Positions 1-5,040 of a stretch of 5,040 nucleotides of DNA are shown here, piece by piece. Position 1 is the stretch's first letter. Each line of letters starts with the position of its first letter. This stretch comes from Acidobacteriota bacterium. GTDB taxonomy: Bacteria; Acidobacteriota; Aminicenantia; UBA2199. Both the position numbers and the translations under genes were made by a program. The notes below the pieces were generated by a model. That model did no database searches. It was not told where the DNA came from and worked only from the letters and a program-made list of their open reading frames with translations. Location of the stretch: positions 1 through 5,040 of the forward strand of contig JAKAGC010000377.1 in the NCBI GenBank assembly GCA_021817755.1, read 5' to 3'.

Positions 1-753
1 GATGTCTTTCCTGATAAATTAATTATTAATTCATTTGACAAATTGCTAATTTTTACTCCTACCGGTGAATTTATAAAAGAAATAAAAACCGGTCTCTATA
101 TCGATTCCATTTACCCAATTGGATCTAAATATGTGGGCACCTGGCTTGATATTAAGAAAGAAAAAGATAAATATATTCAATATATAAATATCTATGATCA
201 AAAACTTAAAAAAATTCGGGAAATATTTCATGGCGATACCGGGGGATTTACGATAATTAGTTCCGGCAACGATTCTCATAAACAAAATATGAATATGACA
301 AAAGATAATGTCGAACATTATGTTTATAATGATAGAATCTATATCTCAGATACGACAAAGGGGCTTTTTTTTTCTGTCTTCGATGCAAATGGCAGAAAAC
401 TTTATGAAATTAATGCCCCCTATGAAAAACACAAAGTAAGTGAGGAGTATAAAAAAAGAAAGCTTGAAGAGGTAAAACAAGGTCCTATGTGGGATAGGTT
501 CAATTATACATTTAATGACTATTTCCCGGCCTTTAATTATTATCGAATAGCAGATGATAAAATTTATTTAATGACTTTCCCATGGAGACTTGATAGTTGC
601 GATTTAATAATTTTAGACTTAAAAGGTAAATTTCTTAAAAAAATAATTGTCCCTGACACATATATGTTTGCAATTTCACAAGATAAATTTTACTATCTCA
701 AGGAAAATGAAGAAGAGGAAGATTGGGAAGTGTTTATGGAGCCCATCCGGTAG
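1..753 (+). CDS. 6-bladed beta-propeller-type protein, C-terminal part (5' end outside window)
   Basis: The reading frame is open from the first base, so the true start lies upstream; 250 codons are visible before TAG at 751-753. An internal TTG at 43 could be mistaken for a start, but the same frame continues before it. The protein consists of recurring beta-strand pairs joined by polar turns, as in propeller blades: 'FTPTGEFIKEI' (visible residues 18-28), 'FDANGRKL' (127-134) and 'LDLKGKFLKKI' (205-215), each close to a 'DKIYL'- or 'DRIYIS'-like strand. The acidic tail 'ENEEEEDWEV' (235-244) fits the ends of 6-bladed beta-propeller proteins I recall from Aminicenantes-like bacteria. Such proteins are usually exported or lipid-anchored and of unknown ligand; the signal peptide, if any, is outside the window. 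No catalytic residues are recognisable. It is separated by 367 bases from the downstream operon, so no functional link is evident. Confident in coding, moderate in fold. Confidence 0.8.
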   Translation, partial: DVFPDKLIINSFDKLLIFTPTGEFIKEIKTGLYIDSIYPIGSKYVGTWLDIKKEKDKYIQYINIYDQKLKKIREIFHGDTGGFTIISSGNDSHKQNMNMTKDNVEHYVYNDRIYISDTTKGLFFSVFDANGRKLYEINAPYEKHKVSEEYKKRKLEEVKQGPMWDRFNYTFNDYFPAFNYYRIADDKIYLMTFPWRLDSCDLIILDLKGKFLKKIIVPDTYMFAISQDKFYYLKENEEEEDWEVFMEPIR

Positions 754-759
754 TGTCTG

Positions 760-823
760 CCCGGCCTTTATTCTCTTCCCACGAAGGGTGCGGCGCACCC
801 GGCCTATATTTTCCGCCCACGAA
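760..823. repeat. 26-base direct repeat pair flanking a GC hairpin
   Basis: Copies at 760-785 and 798-823 match at 22 of 26 positions. Both begin CCCGGCCT and end CCCACGAA, with the four mismatches confined to the middle. The copies start 38 bases apart, and the 12 bases between them form most of a hairpin, so the block reads repeat-hairpin-repeat. It starts seven bases after the stop codon of gene 1. It could be a decayed mobile or REP-like element, or a local duplication; only one block is visible. Confidence 0.75.
786..800. repeat. Perfect GC-rich inverted repeat (possible transcript-end hairpin)
   Basis: GGGTGC at 786-791 and GCACCC at 795-800 are exact reverse complements around a three-base GGC loop. 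The hairpin lies 33 bases after the end of gene 1, where a terminator would be expected. It is followed by GGCCTATATTTT rather than an uninterrupted T run, so it is not a textbook intrinsic terminator. It could stabilise the 3' end of the mRNA, act as a weak terminator, or simply belong to the surrounding repeat. Confidence 0.5.
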
Positions 824-854
824 TTAACCGAATTTCCACAAAAACCTTTTTTAG

Positions 855-874
855 GGGCGATCTGCCGATCACCC
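855..874. repeat. Imperfect inverted repeat, 8-bp stem with one mismatch
   Basis: GGGCGATC (855-862) can pair with GATCACCC (867-874) around a TGCC loop, with one C-A mismatch. A run of six Ts (847-852) lies before it and no T run follows, so it is not a terminator on the + strand. Read on the - strand it is followed by an A-rich-to-T-rich stretch (the complement of AAAACCTTTTTTA), which offers no clear terminator either. It resembles decayed intergenic palindromes of the 'GGGGCGA...' type. Confidence 0.45.
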
Positions 875-1003
875 GTGTAGGTTATCAATCCATTATTGGG
901 AGACCGTCAGGATTGCCCTCTATCAAAAATTTTAAAGAGAATCTTTTCCTAATAAAAATTTCTTTTTTTGAAGAATTGGAATAATCCTGAAAATGAATCG
1001 ATA

Positions 1004-1032
1004 TTGCATTACATTTCCGGTTGTATTAAAAT
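1004..1032 (+). promoter_or_regulatory. Candidate sigma70-type promoter for the NTPase operon
   Basis: TTGCAT (1004-1009) is followed after 17 bases by TAAAAT (1027-1032). The -10-like hexamer differs from TATAAT at one position; the -35-like hexamer keeps only the TTG. The site lies in AT-rich DNA and would give a leader of roughly 80 bases before the ATG at 1121. AT-rich DNA yields such matches by chance, and other positions, such as TTGCCC at 913, cannot be excluded. Confidence 0.3.
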
Positions 1033-1101
1033 ATATACGTGCAGTTTATTCTCCCTTTTCGATAACCGATTGTATTTCTGTTATTTGAGAAAAACGCCAC
1101 C

Positions 1102-1109
1102 AAAGGAGG
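1102..1109 (+). promoter_or_regulatory. Shine-Dalgarno that fixes the start of the ATPase gene
   Basis: AAAGGAGG is a near-perfect anti-16S match 11 bases before ATG 1121. It decides the start: the in-frame TTG at 968 has only a T-rich run before it, and the 51 codons between the two starts translate to a cysteine- and aromatic-rich sequence unlike the rest of the protein. Confidence 0.8.
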
Positions 1110-1120
1110 CATTCGATCCA

Positions 1121-2446
1121 ATGAAACAATTTTATGGCCCCAAAGATTTCTGGGAAGTAAAACAAAAAGGAAACCTCAAATTTAACGATGCCCTCAAACC
1201 CAATGATAAACGGTATGTTAATTTAAATGAAGCCAGGGGACAAGACGTTTACAATCGATTATTAAAACCCCTGGGATTCGACAATAAACTTAACCCACGG
1301 ATGATCGATAATAAAGAAAACTATTATATCCTCTTCTGCGGACACCGTGGATGCGGTAAATCTACTGAACTCAACTGCATTTCTGAAAAACTTCACCGGT
1401 TTGACGGTTACTTTGTCGTTCGGTGCAATATCGTCGAGGACCTGGATATCAATAATATCGAATACGTCGATATCCTCTTTCTCGTCGCACAAAAAATTGT
1501 GGAAAATCTTGAAAATACCGGAATCTCTATCGATAAAAAATACATTGAAGATATGAATAACTTCTTTACCGAACGCATCATTACTCACGTTAAAGAAAAA
1601 GGTTTTAATGCTTCATTTACTGCCGGTGCAAAAGCCGAAATAGGTTTTCTTGCCAAATTATTTGCCGAATTTACAACCGCTTTTAAAACCAATTCCACTT
1701 ACCGCGATGAAGTTCGAAATTTGGTAAAAAACCAGTTTTCCATTTTTAAAACGGCATTTAACCGGATGCTGGCTGAAATTAATCTAAAATTAGAAGAAAA
1801 TAACAAGGGAAAAAGCCTCCTGGTTACGGTGGATGGTACAGACAAATTATCCAGGGAGGATTGTGATCATATCTTCATCGATCATGCGGCACAATTAACT
1901 CAATTGGAAACCAATTTTATTTATGTTGTGCCCATCCATATGGTTTATGAATCCAATCATATTAAAAATTTCTATGAGAATCCATTTGTTTTACCCAATG
2001 TAATACTGAATGATAAAGAAGGAAAACCTGTCCCTCTCGGAATGGATGCGATAAAAGACCTGGTTTACCGGCGTATCCATCCTGATTTGTTCGATTCGGA
2101 AAAAACAGTTGAATATATTATTAACATGTCCGGGGGACATATTCGGGAATTGATACATATTTTACAGGAAGCGTTCAATGCTTCGGATACTGAAAAATTT
2201 GATATAGAATCGGTGAAAAAAGGGATTAAGCAACTTGAAGCCGATTATATGCGATTTCTTAAAACCGACGATTACAAACGATTGGCAAAACTGGAAAAAG
2301 ATGAAGACAATGAATCCGATGATATAATGAAAAACCTATTGTTTAACTCTGTGGTACTGGAATACGACGATTATTGGCGTAGGATTAATCCCATTATCAA
2401 AGAGTCCGATGAATTCAAACGATTCTTAAAGGCAAATGAAGCCTGA
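1121..2446 (+). CDS. P-loop ATPase with STAND/KAP/Orc-like features (GHRGCGKST), first gene of NTPase pair
   Basis: A 441-residue predicted cytoplasmic ATPase. Walker A is GHRGCGKST (74-82), on a hydrophobic strand 'YYILFC'. Walker B is 'LLVTVDGTDKL' (233-243), where D238 would coordinate magnesium; the D-G-x-D pattern resembles NACHT/KAP-type STAND ATPases more than a DE-type AAA+ core. 'SGGHIRELI' (337-345) looks like a sensor-2 helix with R342, as in Orc1/Cdc6-like ATPases. Between the Walker motifs lies a long helical insertion, including an alanine-, glycine- and phenylalanine-rich stretch at about 162-190. 'DKRYVNLNEARGQ' (29-41) precedes the P-loop, and the C-terminus (about 375-441) is charged and helical. 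I recall the pattern 'RYV-L..RG...HRGxGKSTEL...VD' from an uncharacterised family often beside large multidomain NTPase genes, but cannot name it. The start is ATG 1121 with a strong Shine-Dalgarno, not TTG 968. Its last 11 bases overlap gene 3, implying coupled translation and probably a shared complex. Very confident in ATP binding; biological role unknown. Confidence 0.9.
   Translation: MKQFYGPKDFWEVKQKGNLKFNDALKPNDKRYVNLNEARGQDVYNRLLKPLGFDNKLNPRMIDNKENYYILFCGHRGCGKSTELNCISEKLHRFDGYFVVRCNIVEDLDINNIEYVDILFLVAQKIVENLENTGISIDKKYIEDMNNFFTERIITHVKEKGFNASFTAGAKAEIGFLAKLFAEFTTAFKTNSTYRDEVRNLVKNQFSIFKTAFNRMLAEINLKLEENNKGKSLLVTVDGTDKLSREDCDHIFIDHAAQLTQLETNFIYVVPIHMVYESNHIKNFYENPFVLPNVILNDKEGKPVPLGMDAIKDLVYRRIHPDLFDSEKTVEYIINMSGGHIRELIHILQEAFNASDTEKFDIESVKKGIKQLEADYMRFLKTDDYKRLAKLEKDEDNESDDIMKNLLFNSVVLEYDDYWRRINPIIKESDEFKRFLKANEA
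2436..2446 (+). promoter_or_regulatory. 11-base gene overlap (likely translational coupling)
   Basis: ATG 2436 of gene 3 lies inside the last codons of gene 2, whose TGA is 2444-2446, in the +1 frame relative to it. Only a weak AAAGG (2428-2432) precedes this ATG, at a short 3-base spacing. Ribosomes finishing gene 2 probably restart here. A later start in gene 3 would remove its first helix. Confidence 0.65.
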
Positions 2447-5040
2447 AATCGACCCCAAGCAACTCATAAAACTCCAGCGTGTACTGGATACCTTGATAGG
2501 TTTTGAACTTATAATCCTTGGTTACCGTTCCCCTGCCGTATTTAAAGAAATGCTGCGTTATGTCGGAGAGATATTGCATCAAAAAGGGATAGCCTCCATA
2601 GAAGTCGATTTATCTGGACTTTCCAACCCGGCAATGTTTGAAACCCTGTTAAAACAAAAAAGCGAAGGTATTCAATCCTACAGTGTGTTTCAATTCACCG
2701 GTATTGAACAGCATGTGAAGAAAGGAGAAGTCTCTTCTTTTTTAAACCAGTTGAATCTTTTAAGAGACCGGTTATCAAATGATTATCCGTATGGTTTTTT
2801 TTTCTGGTTCCCCGAATATTCAATCGAACGGTTTACATTGGATGCACCCGATTTATGGGCATGGAGGAATACAGTAATCATTTTGAACCAGATAGAATCC
2901 GATATAAGTAAATTTATAGTTGATAAAAACTTTTCTCAATTCGATGAAGAGACAGAGTATAAAAACGTTTCCTTTAAAGAGAAAAAGCGACAAATCGAGT
3001 ATTTAAAAGAAACTGAAGAATCATTTCAAGGAAAAAATTTAACCCTTAATGAAGAGGTAAAACTGGCGTCGGTTTATACTGAATTGGGAGAATTGTATAG
3101 TTTAAACGCAGATTATAAAACAGGACTGGAGTATTTTCAAAAAGGCCTGGATATCATTGATCGATTGGAGATACCCGAAGATAAGGAATCGATAAATAAA
3201 ACCATCGAAAAAATAACCCAACGAATCAAACGAGGTATAATTGAAGCGTCGCAATATACCGGTGAGCGGGAATTTAAGAATCACATAAAAGCTGAAGAGA
3301 AAAAGAAAATTATCCCTTCTCATACTTCACATTTGCCCCAAACAAAATCCATATTGTTAACCCCATTACCCAAACGTAAGATTCAATTACTGGGTCGTGA
3401 ACAGGAATTGAAGGAACTGGAAGAGAAGATTAAAAATTCAAACCGCTTGCTGCTGGTCAATGGAATGGGGGGTATTGGCAAGACAGAGGTATGCAAACGC
3501 CTTTTTATGGAGAATTACTGCCAATATCCCTATGCCGCATGGATTGATTATATCGGTTCCTTTAATGAGTCCTTAATCATTGCCATCGATAAAAAATTAG
3601 CCGGGATAAAGAACATTTCCAATGTCGATGAACAGTTTAATGAGATAATCAAGTATATAAATGGTTTAAATGGCGAATTGCTCCTGGTGGTGGACAATAT
3701 TTCCCGGACACCTTTGGAGGATACCGGACTCGAATTGTTGTTCCGGTTTCCACAGCATGTGCGTGTGATCGCCACATCAAGATTAACCATCGATGGGTTT
3801 GAGGCCTATCCTTTGGATTTTCTATCGGAGGCATCCTGTATCCAATTATTTTATACCTTTTACAAAGGCAAACCCGATGATGACTCCGTAAAGGAGATCA
3901 TCCGTTTATGTAGGTTTCATACTCTCACCGTGGAACTCCTCGCTCGTACGGCTCAGAATTCAATGAAACCCGTAAAGGCACTGCTGGATATTTTAAAAAA
4001 GAAGGGGTTTAATCTTAATGACGCAATCCCCGAAACCACCAGTATATTTTATGGAGATGAGACCCGGCAAAAGAAATTTTTCGATCATCTACTCACCATA
4101 TTTGATTTTATACATTTAACAAAGAAAGAAAAATCGATATTGTCCAATATATCCGTTTTGCCTTCCACATATATACCGATAGAGGATATCAAGGATTGGT
4201 TAGAATTGGAAACTGTTAAAAATATTGATACTTCCATAAAAAAGGGATGGTTGAAGGAGGATGAAAATTTTAATATCTATATGCATCCCGTAATTGGAGA
4301 AGTGGTCCGCCGGCACACGAACCCCGACAGTCGAAAATGTGCCACATTGATCAATTCATTAACACGAAAACTTTACTTAGAACCCGGAGATAATCCCATG
4401 GATAAAGTACCCTTTGTGATCTTCGGGGAAACCCTACTGCGCTATATCCATGATGAAACCCAGGATATTGCCATCCTGGCCGATAATTTATCGACCACCT
4501 TTCTGGCAATGGGCCAATTTGAACAGGCGATGGAATTCGGAATGAAGGCTAATACAATTCTTGAGATGATATTGGGAGCCGAGCATCCCGATTTAGCCAC
4601 CTCCTACAATAATCTCTCGATGATCTATAAAGATATGGGCCAATTTAATCAAGCACTGGAATACCAGTTGAAGGTAAATATGATATTTGAAAAGGTATTA
4701 GGAACCGAGCATCCCTATTTAGCCACCTCTTACAATAATCTATCGCAAATCTATCAGAATATGGGCCAATTGGAACAGGCGCTAGAATTCCAGTTGAGAG
4801 CACAGTCAATCCGGGAAAAGATTTTGGGAGTGGAGCATCCCTATTTAGCCACCTCCTATAATAATCTTTCAACCATTTACGTAGCAATGGGCCAATTGGA
4901 TAAAGCGCTTCCATACATGCAAAAAGCCATCGCCATCCTTGAAAAAATATTTCCCAACGGCCACCCGAACCTGGATAAAATGAGAATAAATCTTGTATCC
5001 ATACAGGCGGAAATAAAAAAGCGTGATAGTGGTAGTGCTG
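2436..5040 (+). CDS. NB-ARC (STAND) ATPase with novel N-terminal domain and C-terminal TPR array, 3' end outside window
   Basis: The frame is open for 868 codons to the window edge with no stop. Domains in order: (1) residues 1-165, an alpha/beta domain without any GxxxxGKS/T, containing 'LIILGYRSP' (25-33), 'LNLLRDRL' (106-113), 'FFFWFPE' (121-127) and 'DAPDLWAWR' (136-144); (2) a lone TPR-like unit (about 210-243); (3) a charged linker; (4) NB-ARC, from 'LGREQEL' (319-325), Walker A GMGGIGKT (343-350), Walker B 'LLLVVDN' (415-421), 'VIATSR' (444-449, sensor/RNBS-B-like) and 'CRFHTLTVELLA' (492-503) where GLPLAL usually lies; (5) a winged-helix region (about 549-625) with 'MHP' at 616-618, the MHD equivalent; (6) kinesin-light-chain-style TPRs of 42 residues from 674 on. 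Known STAND proteins hold ADP when off and oligomerise when the sensor binds a ligand; here the TPRs would be the sensor and domain 1 the output or adaptor. Gene 2 is the likely partner. No signal peptide or membrane segment is seen, so it should be cytoplasmic. A defence or signalling role is inference. Confidence 0.92.
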   Translation, partial: MKPEIDPKQLIKLQRVLDTLIGFELIILGYRSPAVFKEMLRYVGEILHQKGIASIEVDLSGLSNPAMFETLLKQKSEGIQSYSVFQFTGIEQHVKKGEVSSFLNQLNLLRDRLSNDYPYGFFFWFPEYSIERFTLDAPDLWAWRNTVIILNQIESDISKFIVDKNFSQFDEETEYKNVSFKEKKRQIEYLKETEESFQGKNLTLNEEVKLASVYTELGELYSLNADYKTGLEYFQKGLDIIDRLEIPEDKESINKTIEKITQRIKRGIIEASQYTGEREFKNHIKAEEKKKIIPSHTSHLPQTKSILLTPLPKRKIQLLGREQELKELEEKIKNSNRLLLVNGMGGIGKTEVCKRLFMENYCQYPYAAWIDYIGSFNESLIIAIDKKLAGIKNISNVDEQFNEIIKYINGLNGELLLVVDNISRTPLEDTGLELLFRFPQHVRVIATSRLTIDGFEAYPLDFLSEASCIQLFYTFYKGKPDDDSVKEIIRLCRFHTLTVELLARTAQNSMKPVKALLDILKKKGFNLNDAIPETTSIFYGDETRQKKFFDHLLTIFDFIHLTKKEKSILSNISVLPSTYIPIEDIKDWLELETVKNIDTSIKKGWLKEDENFNIYMHPVIGEVVRRHTNPDSRKCATLINSLTRKLYLEPGDNPMDKVPFVIFGETLLRYIHDETQDIAILADNLSTTFLAMGQFEQAMEFGMKANTILEMILGAEHPDLATSYNNLSMIYKDMGQFNQALEYQLKVNMIFEKVLGTEHPYLATSYNNLSQIYQNMGQLEQALEFQLRAQSIREKILGVEHPYLATSYNNLSTIYVAMGQLDKALPYMQKAIAILEKIFPNGHPNLDKMRINLVSIQAEIKKRDSGSA
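4455..5040 (+). repeat. 126-bp coding repeat array (TPR units)
   Basis: Four complete units start at 4455, 4581, 4707 and 4833, and a degraded fifth starts at 4959. The 36-base blocks at 4581, 4707 and 4833 agree pairwise at 33 of 36 positions, and ATGGGCCAATT recurs exactly at 4509, 4635, 4761 and 4887. Each unit encodes 42 residues of the pattern 'EHP-LATSYNNLS-IY--MGQ' followed by a variable second helix. Unit 1 is diverged (EHP is replaced by ETQ) and unit 5 (GHPNLDK) looks like the end of the array, so the stop codon is probably not far beyond the window. Confidence 0.9.

Larger units (their letters stand above)
754..1120. other. Intergenic region with repeats, hairpins and leader of the NTPase operon
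   Basis: No convincing gene lies here. The left half (about 754-880) is relatively GC-rich and holds a direct repeat pair and two hairpins. Its phrases 'CCCACGAATTAACCGAATTT' and 'TTAGGGGCGATC' resemble decayed copies of intergenic repeats I have seen in many bacterial genomes (inference). The right half (about 900-1120) is AT-rich and non-repetitive and ends in a good Shine-Dalgarno; it probably contains the promoter and leader of the downstream operon. The frame of gene 2 stays open back to a TTG at 968, but that stretch has no visible ribosome binding site and a composition unlike the protein. Confidence 0.7.

Noticed and set aside
786..800. Standard Rho-independent terminator after the propeller gene
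   Set aside because: The stem is perfect but short, and no T run follows immediately, so it is listed only as a hairpin.
647..880. Forward 77-codon frame over the end of the propeller gene and the intergenic repeats
   Set aside because: Half of it is out of frame with the propeller gene and the rest translates repeat DNA into Arg/Pro/Phe-rich sequence; no ribosome binding site or domain is visible.
676..888. Reverse 70-codon frame across the intergenic repeats
   Set aside because: It overlaps both the gene 1 3' end and the hairpins, has no convincing ribosome binding site, and its sequence only reflects the repeat DNA.
1444..1475. Inverted repeat GGATATC ... GATATCC inside the ATPase gene
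   Set aside because: It lies within the codons for 'LDI...VDIL' with an 18-base loop; repeated Asp-Ile codons explain it.
4645..4914. Reverse 89-codon frame with an internally repeated protein pattern (YPIGPLL / VPIGPYS)
   Set aside because: It is the antisense shadow of the 126-bp TPR units; its apparent repetition comes from the sense-strand repeats.
4455..5040. Possible CRISPR array because of regular repeats
   Set aside because: The 126-bp period is an exact multiple of three, the frame stays open, and each unit translates to a TPR; repeat and spacer lengths do not fit CRISPR.

Overview
The window is AT-rich bacterial DNA with three protein-coding genes, all on the + strand, and one 367-base intergenic stretch. 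Gene 1 (1-753, 5' end outside the window) is the C-terminal part of a 6-bladed beta-propeller-type protein. Genes 2 (1121-2446) and 3 (2436-5040, open at the right edge) overlap by 11 bases and look like one operon encoding two different P-loop NTPases.

Organism: a propeller of this style with an acidic 'ENEEEEDWEV' tail, a large NB-ARC/TPR protein, low-to-moderate GC and long intergenic debris recall genomes of Candidatus Aminicenantes or related Acidobacteriota-side lineages with many signalling NTPases. This comes from family recollection, not a search, and is tentative.

Layout: 1-753, propeller gene. 754-1120, non-coding: a near-identical 26-base direct repeat around a GC hairpin, a second imperfect hairpin, then an AT-rich stretch with a candidate promoter and a strong Shine-Dalgarno. 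1121-2446, a 441-residue ATPase with Walker A (GHRGCGKST), a STAND/KAP/NACHT-like Walker B (VDGTDKL) and a sensor-2-like GGHIREL motif. 2436-5040, at least 868 residues without a stop: an N-terminal alpha/beta domain with no Walker A, a lone TPR-like unit, an NB-ARC ATPase, a winged helix with an MHD-like MHP motif, and a 42-residue-period TPR array whose DNA is still strongly repeated at 126 bp.

How they may work together: the NB-ARC-TPR protein has the layout of a STAND switch (TPR sensor, NB-ARC/winged-helix switch, N-terminal output or adaptor domain). The overlapping upstream ATPase is probably its dedicated partner. A conflict or defence role, or another signalling role, is an inference from architecture. 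No known toxin, nuclease, protease or TIR domain is recognisable. The pair, with its unassigned N-terminal domain and repeat-rich sensor, is the most interesting content of the window.
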